NCBI GenBank assembly: GCA_024500155.1
Contig: CM044856.1
Span: forward strand, 51,460,303 to 51,524,302
DNA length: 64,000 bases
Reading direction: 5' to 3'
Source of the DNA: Chenopodium formosanum
Taxonomy: Eukaryota > Streptophyta > Magnoliopsida > Caryophyllales > Amaranthaceae
Both the position numbers and the translations under genes were made by a program. Shown in pieces: positions 22,216-33,767 of this stretch (its first letter is position 1; each line of letters begins with the position of its first letter). The notes below the pieces were generated by a model. That model made no database searches and was not told the origin of the DNA. It saw only the letters and a program-made list of their open reading frames with translations.

Positions 22216-24748
22216 TGATCGGGGTTAGATAGTGTCGTTAGTCTACTAACCCTAATCAAATTAACAATTTATAATACCTAAACTACCCTAATACGAGTAT
22301 AGGGGTAAGTAAAGGGTCAAACCCAAAAGGACTAAGTGTATCAATCTATGCTAATTAGACTACTAGGAAAGCTTGTGAGGTAAAGAACGGTTCAACTAAA
22401 CACTACTAAGAGCAAATAACTAAAACTAGGGAAAGTGGAATCCAATTACATCAATGCATTCAACAACATCAAACAATTAGATGAAAATGACCTCAATTAG
22501 GACGATTTACACATTTAACTCACTCTCGCGCAATTAAACATGTTAATAATCCTACTAAACTAATTCACTCTCGTGCAACTAGCCTAGCAAAGATATGGAG
22601 GAATTTAGGGTTCTCAAACAACTCACCTTCGCACAATTGATTGAAAACACAATTAAAAGCATAGAATCAATTAGCTAGAAAGATTCTAATCCATAAAATC
22701 ATCATCCATACACAATAATCAAGAAACAATTTCATACTAACCACAATCAATCATCAAATTAATTAACATAACCTTCATCCATTTCCCTAGAACAAAACCT
22801 AAACTAACATAATGAACAAAAATATGGAAAACAAGATAAAATAATAATAAAGGCAAGAATCAACAACTAAACTAATTAAACTACTCAAATCAACAAATAA
22901 ATAAGCAAAAACAATAATAAATGAAAGCAATAAAGGTGAGAGAAAGTTAGGAAAACTCATTGAATTTATGAGAGGAAAAATCCACAAATTTGCTTCTTCA
23001 AAATCCAAAAAACTCCATGAAAAATCCCATCTTTCTCTCTCTAAACTACTCCTAACCCTAAGAGAGAGAAAATAAAGGCTAAAATAATGTTAAGTGAATG
23101 TTTTGAGAAAATAACCCCAAAGGGGTATTTATAATGCAAGGCTAAATAAAATAAAGTAAAAGAGAAAACTAAAAAGAAATAAAAACTAAACTAAAATAAT
23201 TAAAATAACTAAACTTAAAAACCAAAAATAAAACTAAACTAAAAATAAAATAAAATAAAAGAAAATGAAAAGAAAAAAGGAAAAAGAAAACAAAACCCCC
23301 AATTTCCCCAAAACAGAACCAACCCACGAAACCAAAAATCAGCTTCCCCCTTTCCTTCCCCTTTCGATTTTGGCTGCTCTGGTTATCTATCCATCATCAC
23401 CATCACGCATCATCAATCATCTCTCAATCACCACCGTCAATCCTCATCGTCATCAATCAAGCATCAATCAAAGCCGTTCAATTCTCATTAAAAATCACGC
23501 GAAAGGCTCGTGATTGACCCACGAATGCGCGCCCGCAAAGACACCGCGCAGAGGTCGCGCATAGCTTCTGCCTCGACTCTGAATTTGGACTCCAATCGTG
23601 TGCGCTTTCTGACAGGGGGTGCGCGGCCGCGATGATATGGGTTGTTGTTATTGTTGTGGCTGGTGGTGTGAGAATCGCGTGGTGGTTGAAGGTTGCTGAG
23701 GGAGCAGGGGAGGTGCGATTGGAGGCGGTTTTGTGGTGGCTGGTGTAATGGTGGTGTTGCGAGGTGAAACAGGGGAGATGCGATTGCGAGGGAGTTTGGT
23801 TTAATTGGTGATTGATAGGCGATTGGCGGTTTTGGCGGAGGTTGATTGGAGGTGGCTGATGGTGTTGGTGTTGTTGACGGTTGTTGTCGCTGCTGTTGTT
23901 GTTGGTGTTGTGATGCGTGGTGGTGATTGGAGGTGGTTGTTGTGAGGGTGAGTGAGCAGGGGTGGCGAATTGGTTAGTGCGTGAATTGGTGGTTTTGCGT
24001 GGCTATGGATTGGAGTAATTGGTGAATTGGTTGCGGTTTTGGTGGTGTTGGGTTGGTTGTGGCTGAAGATGGTGGTGTGCGACTGGTGGTTAATTGATTG
24101 TTGGGGTTTGCGTGAGGAAGCAGGGGAAGGTGATTGGAGGTGGTGTGTTTGTTGCTGTTGCAGTTGGTGATGGAGATGGTGTGGTGGAGGTTAAGGGATG
24201 GTGTGGTGTAGGTTAAGAGGTGGGCAGCAGCTAGGTCGGTTAGGGGCATTGTGAAGTTTGCTTGAACCTTGGACCCCGAACACAAGCTTGACTTTGAAAC
24301 CCGGAACGCCTACAACCAAAAACAACACGAGGGTGAAATGGAAAATAAAATAAAATAAAATAAATAAAATAAAGTAAAATAAAATAAGATAAATAAAGTA
24401 AAATAAAATAAAATAAAATGCTAAAACTAAAGAAATAATAAAATTAAATGAAATGAAATAAAATAAAAATACGAAACTAAAATAAATAAGAAAAATGAGA
24501 TAAAAAGAGAAATTATTAAAAATAAAAACTAACGACTTAAACTACAAACATTAAAAGAAAGAAAAATAAAATAAAACACGAAAATAAACTAAAAACTATA
24601 GAAAATTATAAAAATACTCAAAATAAAGAATAAAAGACGAGAATAATAAAATAATAGAAATAAAGAACAAAATAGGCTAAATTATTGTAAGATAAGCCGG
24701 AAAGCGACTCAATAATCACCCTAAAAGTGACATAAAAGTCACTTATCA
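22216..24748 (-). repeat. 5' LTR (minus orientation) of the gag-only element
   Basis: The LTR is 2533 bp and nearly identical to 15543-18065, with scattered single-base differences (for example near 22697 and 23143) and one short insertion near 23253. Its TATA box is at 23126-23133 (minus strand), so element transcription would run leftwards from about 23100. Confidence 0.93.
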
Positions 24749-24753
24749 AATAC

Positions 24754-25094
24754 TAATAAAACACAAAGGGACAACATGGTGAAGTCATGTGTCACCGTTC
24801 CCTCAATATGATTTAGCGCCACATCATCGCTATATGTGTCACCCTTATATATGTTCATCCTATGTGTCATCACTCTAAAACTCATCATATGTCTAACATA
24901 TGTTGTAACACCCCCAATTTACTAATTAATAATAAATAAGAAGTAAAGGAAAAAAAAAAAAAAAAAAACAACCTTTGAATAACACTGCTGAAGCATACAC
25001 CTAAATCGGAGGTATTATGGCATCACTCGACAACCTGTCAAATGCTAAGGCTTACAAAATCCAAATAATTACAATCCAATAAACTAGGTGAGCT
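24754..25094. other. Spacer between LTR element and CACTA element
   Basis: No gene was seen. TGTAACACCCCCAATTT at 24904 resembles the start of some plant Ty3 LTRs, but no matching end was located. It ends at the GCT target duplication of the CACTA element (25092-25094). Confidence 0.4.
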
Positions 25095-25114
25095 CACTAG
25101 TAGAAAAATAGCAT

Positions 25115-25275
25115 TAGGCACCCCCCATATGGCACCGGTTCAGGCAAAATCGGTGCAAAAAATCAGCCCAAAGTTGGGCGGGTTTTTAAACAAAGGCAAA
25201 AGGCACCGGTTCAACTCAAACCGGTGCTAAAAATAAAATAGGCACCGGTTTGAACCGGTGCCAATTAAACCGGGT
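25115..25275 (+). repeat. Left subterminal repeats of the CACTA element
   Basis: GGCACCGGTT and its inverse AACCGGTGCC recur at about 25122, 25201, 25240 and 25252. Such subterminal motifs are the binding sites of the accessory transposition protein in this superfamily. Confidence 0.85.
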
Positions 25276-27206
25276 CTTTTTCAAAAATTAAAAAACGCGG
25301 CCTTCCTACTTCTTTCTTCTCCTTCCTCTTTTTCTTTTTCATTCCTTTCATCCTAACCCGACTTCTTTCATTAGATACGAATTGAAGAACAACGAACCTC
25401 CCCCTTTTCCCTCCACCACAACCGCCACCTTCACCGACCACCGGCCTCCAGCCACCAGCATTGTTCGAATTGAAACACCGCCCTTAATTCTCCCCTGCCC
25501 TTGTACGAATTGTCGAATTGAAACACCGCCCTTGTACGAATTGAAACACCACCAGCATTGTACGAATTGTCGAAAACCACCGCCCTTAATTCTCCCCTGC
25601 CCTTGTCTTTTCCCTGCTCTGCCCTTCTCTGTCTTTCACCAGCCTCCAGCCACCAGCATTGTTCAAATTGAAACAGCAGCGCACCGTCTCCACCTCTGCG
25701 TTGTTCCCTCCACCAACGCGCACCACCTCCACCTCCGTGCTGCCTCCACTAGTGCGCACCATCACTGCTACCTCCACCAGTGCGAGGGTCGTCCTCAATC
25801 TCTCATCCCCTTAGCTTCTTCCACCTCCAACTAATTTAGGGTAAGTTTTTATTTTTTTGTTAAAAATTGAACAATTATTTTGAAATATGTAATTCTATTA
25901 TTTTCAATAGCATTTTGAACAATTATTGTTAAGAAAATTAAAGTCAAGGAATGTATATATATAATTTTACCCTAATTTTTTTTAATTTTTGCATTGGTTG
26001 TTTATTTAGAAATTTTGAATACATATTATACATTAGAGTAATTTTGTATGTTTAGAGTAATTTTGAATACATATTATAGATTAGAGTAATTTTGCATTAC
26101 CTTGTTCCTTAGTTGAAAATTTTGTATGTTTTAATGGGTTATTTTGAGGTTGATTTAATGAGTAATTATGAATATAATAGAGATTAGTAAGAATGTTACT
26201 TAATTAGTTGAGTTTTTGTATGTTTTAATGTGTAATTTTAGGTTGTTTTAATGGGTAATTGTGAAAATATTAAAGAATTAGTGACCTTGCTACTAATTAG
26301 TTGTGAATAAATTAGAAAATTGTGAATAAATTAGAGAATTGTGATTACATTAGAGATTTGTGAATAATTTAGAGAATTGTGATTAAATTAGAGAATTGTG
26401 CATAAATTAGAGAAATAGTGATATTGCCACTTAATTAGTTGTGAATAAATTAGAGAATTGTGAATATATTAGAGAATTGTGAATATATTAATTAGAGAAT
26501 TAGTGACGTTGCTAATGTTTGTTTTTTTAATATATAGATTCATATGTGAATTGAAGCACGAGTTTAATTAGCTTGATCTGAGGACTACATATTGAGCTCA
26601 AGTGGGTAGTTGCTATATTGGTATGACTTATAAACTTTACTTAGCTATATTTCTTTCTATTTATCCGTTTAATAAAAGTTTATTCATGAAATTGCAACTT
26701 GTGTATTGTTTAATTGCAAATAAATACAACAATATATAGAATACTTGCATCATCATATGCCTAGATACCCGTTCAAGGCTTTCTCATTAGGAGAAAGTCT
26801 TGAATAGTCCCCGGTTGGGACTGTTCTTGAAAGTGTACTCTCACTTAGGTGGTGAATGTATGTTTTCTTTTCGATTTTAAGGAACATCTTGGCTTACCAT
26901 TTCCTCACTATGTTCTCTGGGTACATATGTGGGTAATTAATTATCTACATCGTGTACTTGGAGAACTAGGGGGAAATGCTGCCGGATTTTCCTTAAAATT
27001 GGAAAGTTGACATACATTCACTAGTGAGAGTAGACATTCAAGGATGGGTTAGGTTGGAGTGACAAGGACCCTTTGGAAACATGCATTTTTTCACTATATG
27101 AATGGTATATTCACGTTTTGTACTTGAATTTGATTTACATAAAATATGTAGCACTTACACATTATAAATTATATGTTGCTCTATATGTTTAGAGACAATT
27201 TACTAA
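25276..27206 (+). other. 5' untranslated/intron region of the CACTA transposase gene
   Basis: 25300-25840 is C/T-rich with repeated ATTGTACGAATTG and CCACCAGC blocks. It gives a Pro/His/Thr-rich frame that looks like transcribed leader rather than protein. A possible donor (TAGGGTAAG) occurs near 25838. 25850-27206 is AT-rich. At 26290-26505 a degenerate 18-20-bp repeat (AGAGAATTGTGAATAAATT) occurs about ten times. Confidence 0.5.
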
Positions 27207-30200
27207 ATGGAGAAGGATCGTGGTTGGATGTATGGTAGACGCGATACATTGGAATTTTGGAATGGGGTTCAAGAGTTTTGCAAGAGGGCTTTAGCTTATC
27301 AACGCAAACTAGGTGGCAAAAGCCTATATTGTCCTTGTGTTGATTGTAATAATGTTAATGTGGTCGATAGTGTTGAAATCATTAGAGATCATGTATTATG
27401 TCGTGGGTTTAGGGAATTATACCATGTGTGGATTTGGCACGGAGAAAGTGGAGAGTAAAGTGGGGATCTTTATCGGAATGATGTGCGTGTTAGAAGCAAT
27501 GAGATTCATGTGGATGAGGAATACGAGAATGATGACCGTATTGTTGATAATGGTGAGGATGGAGCCGATGATGATCAGGCGGATGAGGTCGAGGATGAAC
27601 AAGTGGATGAGATGTTGCATGGTGTTGAAGGTGAAGTGTTTGAGTTATTATCGGAGGCTTCCAAAAAGCCTTTGTATCCCGAGTGCAAAAAATACTCCAA
27701 ACTATCGGTCGTGCTAACACTTTTCAACATTAAGTCGAAGCATGGGTGGACGGACATCAGTTTTACTTCTTTGTTGACCGCATTAAGTGATATGTTTCTT
27801 GATGGGAATGAAATTCCTAAGTCTTACTATTACGCAAAGAAGCTCATGTGTCCCTTTGGTTTGGAGTATAAGAAGATACATGCATGTCCTAATGACTGTA
27901 TTTTGTATCGAAATGAGTATGAACAACTACAGGAGTGTCCACGATGCAAGCGGTCGCGGTACAAGCGCATGAGTTGCAATCCTGGCACGGAGGGACCTCC
28001 TGCTAAGGTGTTGTGGTATCTTCCCATTATTCCAAGGTTTAAGCGTCTGTTCTCAATACCAAAAGACGCTAAAAACTTGAGGTGGCATGCAGAGGGAAGA
28101 AAGAAAAACAGAATGCTGAAGCATCCAGCTGACTCTACACAATGGAAGAACATTGATTTGAAGTTTGAGGAATTTGGTGATGAAGTCAGAAATTTAAGGC
28201 TTGGGTTGTGCACGGACGGGATAAATCCATTTGGCACTCTTAGTACCCAACACAGCACATGGCCGGTACTTTTAGTGATTTATAATTTGCCTCCTTGGTT
28301 GTGCATGAAACATAAGTATGTAATGCTTTCATTGCTAATAACTGGTCCTAAGCAACCTTGAAACGACATAGGTGTTTACCTTGCGCCGCTTATTGACGAC
28401 TTGAGAAAGATGTGGGACGAAGGGGTTTCCGTTTTCGATGCTCATCAGAACGAGATGTTCACATTGCGTGCAGCCCTTATGTGGACCATGAATGACTTCC
28501 CTGCATATGGCAACTTGTGTGGGTACAAGGTCAAATGGAAAAAAGCATGCCCCGTATTTATTGATGACACATCAAGCGTATACCTGACTCATTTTCACAA
28601 AGATATCTACCTACGGACTCAAAGGTTCCTTAGGCGTGATCACCCGTACCGTAGGAAGAAAAAGGCTTTCGATGGAACCGTGGAAGAGGATACTGCGCCT
28701 AGACCATTGACTGGTGCTGAGATTAGTGCTCGGGTGAAAGGGATACGAACGATGTTTGGAAAACTAGAAAAAACTGTGGTCTCAGCTGCTCTTTTTAAGA
28801 AAGAATCAATCTTTTGGAAGTTTCCATACTGGAGAGAACATGACGTTAGGCATTGTCTTGATGTGATGCATATAGAGAAGAATGTGTGTGATGCTCTTTT
28901 GCGGACGCTTATGAATATCCCAGGCAAAAGAAAGGACGGAAAGGGTGCACGGTTAGATTTGAAAGAGATGAGGATTCGTCCAGAATTGTGGCCTCAAGAA
29001 AAGGTTAGAAAGGGGAAGGAGCCGAGAATAGAAGATGAAAATGTTTTGAAAAAAGGGAAGGAGAAGAGCAAGGGAAAGGGAAAGGCCAAAGATGCGTCAA
29101 AGAAGAAAGTTAAGGGTAAAGGGAAGGATGAAAAGAATTATTTACCCCCGGCTTGCTATACATTGTCAAGGGTAGAGAAACGTATGTTTTGTGCATGTCT
29201 GTACGGCATTAAGGTTCCATCAGGGTACTCATCTAACATTAAAAGATTTGTAACCTTAAATTCAGAATTGAAGCTGACAAGTATGAAATCCCATGATTGT
29301 CACATTATGATGCAAGGTTTCCTACCGATTGCAATCCGTGGTATTCTACCGAAACACATGAGAGAAGCGATTACAAGCCTTTGATAGTTTTTCTATACAA
29401 TTTGTAGCAAAGTTCTTGATCCTTGTACACTAGATGCTTTGCAAGCAGATGCGGTTGTGACTTTGTGCAAATTTGAGATGTATTTCCCACCCTCATTTTT
29501 TGACATAATGGTTCATCTGGTTCTTCATTTAGTGCGTGAGATTAAGTTGTGCGGTCCAGTGTTCATGAGGTGGTGCTACCCTTTTGAAAGGCACATGGGT
29601 ACATTACAAGATTAAGTACGGAACCGGGCTCACCCTAAAGGAAGTATGATGCAAGGGACCGTGGGTGAGGAGATAGGTAACTTTGTGGCAGACTACATAG
29701 TCCTTGCTCAACCTATTGGTCTTCCTACTTCTCGACATGAAGGTAGACTTGATGGTCATGGCACAATTGGGTCAAAACGAATGTCACCAGATCGAGATCA
29801 GTTCTTACAAGCACAACTTTATGTGTTGCACCATGTTTCAGATGTGCACCCATATTTAGACAAGCACATGGCTAGTTTGCGTGACGAATTTCCATCGAAA
29901 GGTGAAAAGGCACTTATGCAGTTGCATAATAAGAGGTTTGTTGATTGCTTTCGTGATCGAGTTATGAGTGGATTGAATGATACTAATGTGACCGATACAG
30001 TACGGTGGCTTGCGTACGGTCCTAGGGATGATGTCCGTTCATTTGAGGGATATGACATCAATGGGTACACTTTTTGGACCGAGGGTTGTGATTTGAAATC
30101 TTCCTCCACCCAAAACAGTGGTGTAACTCTTGTGTCATCGTCAAGGGAGTTTGCAAGTTCTAAGGATAAATCACCTGTCGATGCAGAGTTGTCATACTAT

Positions 30201-30593
30201 GGTCGAATTCAAGAAATATGGGAGCTTGATTATTATGACTTCATGGTTGCTCTTTTCAAGTGTAAGTGGTTTGATAATATCAGGCGTAACGTCAAATATG
30301 AGGGTTTTATTCTTGTAGATCTTGTCCACTTGAATGATAGTGCGGAACCATTTATCCTTGCATCTCAAGCTAAGCAAGTGTTCTACGTAACTGACCCAAT
30401 GGATTCAAAATGGTCTATAGTGCTAGCTGGCAAAAGAAGAATCCTAGGCATTGGAGATGTTGAGGATGAGGAAGAATATGATGCGTTTGATGATTCAGCA
30501 CCTTTCACTGTTCCTAGACCTGTTGTACTAAATGACATAGACAACGAAGTAGGTTATATGCGATCAGACCATAACAAAGGAATTTCAGATTGA
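27207..30593 (+). pseudogene. TNP2-type CACTA transposase, several in-frame stops
   Basis: The protein opens with a transposase-associated domain: DRGWMYGRRDTLEFWNGVQ, CPCVDCNN and WIWHGE (residues 3-80). The Transposase_21 (TNP2) domain follows. It has SYYYAKKLMCPFGLEYKKI, CPNDCILYRNEY, CPRCKRSRY, LCTDGINPFG (about 28212-28237), LRAALMWTMNDFPAYGNLCG and LDVMHIEKNVCDALL (about 28855-28900). A DUF4218 part (LKLTSMKSHDCHIMMQ) and a DUF4216 part (ELDYYDFMVALFKCKWFD) complete it. Stops at 27456-27458, 28359-28361, 29382-29387 (two) and about 29613-29615 all lie in one frame, and no frameshift was needed to read the whole protein. A Lys/Gly-rich insert (residues about 600-640) is present. The protein would cut and join the CACTA ends in the nucleus. 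Confidence 0.88.
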
Positions 30594-31140
30594 GGTAGTT
30601 TGATTAAAAGATAGTAATGGTTTCATTGCAAATATAGTTTATTTATCATGTATATAGGAGCATAAGTAGGCGAAAATGACATATTTGTAGTTTGAAATTG
30701 CCTAAGTGTACTCATTATCATTCATATACAAGGTTATAGGACCATAAGTAGGTGAAAATGGCTTAAATAGCTTCTACTTAACCCAATTCTTTTGTTTTGT
30801 GTATGAACTAACATTTATTCATTCTAACAACCTATATTCAATATATTTAACATGTTTGTAGTTTGAAATTGCCTAAGTGTACTCATTATCATGCATATAC
30901 AAGGTTATAGGACCATAAGTAGGTGAAAATGGCTTAAATAGCTTCTACTTAACCCAACTCCTTTGTTTTGTGTATGAACTAACATTTATTCATTCTAACA
31001 ACCTATATTCATTATATTTAACATGTTTGTAGTTTGAAATTTCCATTTTGTACTCATTATCATGCATATACAAGGTTATAGGACCATAATAAGTAGGTGA
31101 AAATGGCTTAAATAGCTTCTACTTAACCATAATAACTATC
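30594..31140 (+). repeat. Three-copy ~170-bp tandem repeat between the two CACTA genes
   Basis: Copies start at about 30681, 30857 and 31024 (TTTGTAGTTTGAAATTGCC), each with ACAAGGTTATAGGACCATAA and GGCTTAAATAGCTTCTACTT. The periods are about 176 and 167 bp. They lie in the spacer upstream of the second gene. Confidence 0.9.
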
Positions 31141-33586
31141 ATGTATATACTTTACTATACACTAATATTGTTTTATGATTGCTTTGACAGGTGCTTATAT
31201 CTCATGGCAGACGATCATGATCCTCATTGTGTAGAGGACATTGACGATGATGAGTATGAGGACGAGTACGAGGATGAGGACGAGGACGATGATGATGAGC
31301 CTTATGATGTGAATAAGGAGGATGACTTGGGTGAGCTAGAGGATCAGGCTCAAGATGAGTTCGAGCGTAGGCTTGACGATTTTGAAATTTCAGCTGAACG
31401 TGCACCGCCTATTGTAAATACAGCACGTGAGATTGTTGGTGAGAACCCGACTCCTGAAAGTCATGGCCAAGGACAAGATGAAAACAACACCGGTGGTGGA
31501 GGGGGGGAAAAGGCACCGGTTCAAAGAAAAAGAAGGGGTCCGATGAGAAGCTTTAAGAAATCGGACGGTCCCATGGTTATAGAGTATGACAACAACGGCC
31601 AACTCGGGCCCAAATGGCGTCGACAATATGCTAATCAAGTTGGCATATGTGCGCGGAAAATCCCCATTACACTTGTAATGCGGAAAGTACCTCCGGGTTT
31701 GATTCAAACATTTTGGGATGATACAAGGGTAAGTGTGTTTTTGGCACATTTAGACAATTTAAGATACCTTAATCTTATGGTTGTTACTAAATAGAAACTA
31801 ACAATCAGTTTTAATTTGTGCTTGCAGAGTTTGTTTTTTATTCCTAATGATCCTGAGAAGAGAAGGGTGTTTGAATCTTTATTAGCGGAAAGATTCAGAG
31901 GCTTTAAGACCAAGTTGACTAATGGGTGGATCTACAAGAATAAGAAGAAATCAAAGAAGAAGAATGTTGATGAGGATGACCATCTCCCGTGGCAAATATG
32001 GCCGACCGTGCCAAAATATGATTGGGAAGAGTTTGTTAGAATGAAGACTCAAAAGAAAGCCATTGTAAGTTTGTGTAAATCTGATCTCAATTGAATAATA
32101 GCTTGACACTTTTTGTAGCAATGATACTAACATTTTTAGTTTTGTAGGAACTTCGAGAGCAAAATAAAAAGAATGCAGAAAAGAAGGAATACGTCCATCG
32201 TATGGATCCTAAGACTTTTGGTGAAAAGAGACCTCAGTGGGTCAGTTCGGGTTTATACCCGAAATCGCTTCTAGTGGCATCATAGGAACCCTCTAGTTCC
32301 ACGATCACTACATTGGTGAGTCGTGCCGGTGATTTCTTTTGTTCTCTCCATACGTTTGATAAGGAAACCGGAAAATGGGTCATCAAGGGTCCAGAAGCCA
32401 AAAAACTGGCAGATAAGCTTGTAAGTTACCTATGAATTGTTGAATTTAAGTCACTTTTGCATCTAAATCACTGTACAAACCATTAACTATTTTACTGACC
32501 TCATTTTTCCTTATGTTGAGGCTTGAGCACACTCAAGAGATGGTGGGGGGAAAATTTGAACCAAGTGTGAAGAATGACCCTTTCACCATGGCTTTGGGAA
32601 GGCCATACCATCCAGGACGAGTAGTAGGTTCGGGAGGGTCATTGCTTGGATGGAAAAAGGTGATGGGTCCTGAATACACAAAATCGGGTAGATCTCAAGC
32701 CAGTGTTAACTCACCGGGGGAGTTGGATGCCAAGGTGGCATCAATTAAGGAACAAGTACGCAATGAGTTAGTTGGTGAATTGAATGCTTGGGCGAAGCTG
32801 ATGAACTTACTGACTTTGTCGTTCCTCACGAGTACCCCGGTCGACTCATGTTCTGAACCAAAAGGACAAGGAGAAGGTGATAGACATGGAGGAGATGAGA
32901 TACGTGGTGAAGATGTGCCACCTAAGGTAAAATCAATTGGGTTATTAAAAGTTTTAAAATACTGAGTTAATTGAGATTTGAGGTGCAATGATTGATATAC
33001 TGTTGCAGGTTCCTACTCCTACACATGCGGACTCGAGGGAGCTTGAAAATCCAACACCGCATAAATTTCTAGAGTTACAGGTGATTTGTAACCCTCTACC
33101 TTAAGGAAATTTGTTATATTATCTATGCTGTTGTAAAAGTCCTATTTAACTATCTTCTTTTTATATATATACTTGTGTAGGAAGACACCCGGTGTGCACT
33201 TCTAGCCCCGGGGCATGCAAATAGTACGGCGTTGAGTTGGGTGGCGTATGGTAGTGCCTAACCGACGACGGGTGATACGGCGGGGCCACATCATTACTCG
33301 GTTGGGATCGATTCAGTGGTTGTGGGGTTCGAAGACATCCCACTACCTGTACCGATAGAGGAGGTTGAGATAACAAAGCTTTGGAAAGCTGTAGGTAGCT
33401 TCGTTGATTGGCCACGTGCATGGGTGAAGTTGATTAATAAGGAGGTAAATTATTTATTTCTCAATTTTTGTAAGTGTTAAACCGTTAGGCAGTCTAAAAA
33501 TAAAACCGCCAAATAATTTTTTTTTTTACAATATGCAAGGTCCGCCAAGTTGATTAAAGATTGATCAAATTTTTTTAAAAAAAAAA

Positions 33587-33744
33587 ATATGCAAGGTCCG
33601 CCAAACCGGGACACCTGAGGGAGTCGCCCCCGCTGCCGGAACAGCGGCTGCCGGGGCTGCTGTGGCCTCGGCACGGGTAGCCTTCGCTGTTCCGGCAGCG
33701 GGGGCGGCTCCCTCGGGTGTTCTCGTTTGGCGAAACTTGCATAT
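33587..33744. repeat. GC-rich 60-bp inverted repeat (hairpin) in the CACTA intron
   Basis: Arms 33587-33646 and 33685-33744 are near-perfect inverse copies (about 52 of 60 positions by eye), both starting ATATGCAAG at the outside and meeting at GCTGCCGGAACAGCG. The central ~38 bases are also GC-rich. The surrounding intron is over 65% A+T. A third copy of ATATGCAAGGTCCGCCAA lies at 33533-33550. Confidence 0.9.
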
Positions 33745-33767
33745 TTTTTTAACAAAAAAAATTGAGC

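Larger units (their letters stand above)
15543..24748 (-). mobile_element. Non-autonomous gag-only LTR retrotransposon (Ty3/Athila-like), minus orientation
   Basis: The element spans two near-identical 2.5-kb LTRs with TG...CA ends and 5-bp target duplications AATAC at 15538-15542 and 24749-24753. On the minus strand the order is 5' LTR, tRNA-Asp type primer site, a gag-like gene, about 2.3 kb of non-coding sequence, a polypurine tract and the 3' LTR. No protease, reverse transcriptase or integrase is present, so it would need proteins in trans. Near-identity of the LTRs over 2.5 kb implies recent insertion. A solo LTR of the same clan sits at 60137-62539. Confidence 0.9.

Noticed and set aside
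25382..25834. 150-residue Pro/His/Thr-rich frame near the CACTA left end
   Set aside because: It is low-complexity leader made of repeated short blocks. It precedes the real transposase start and has no known domain.
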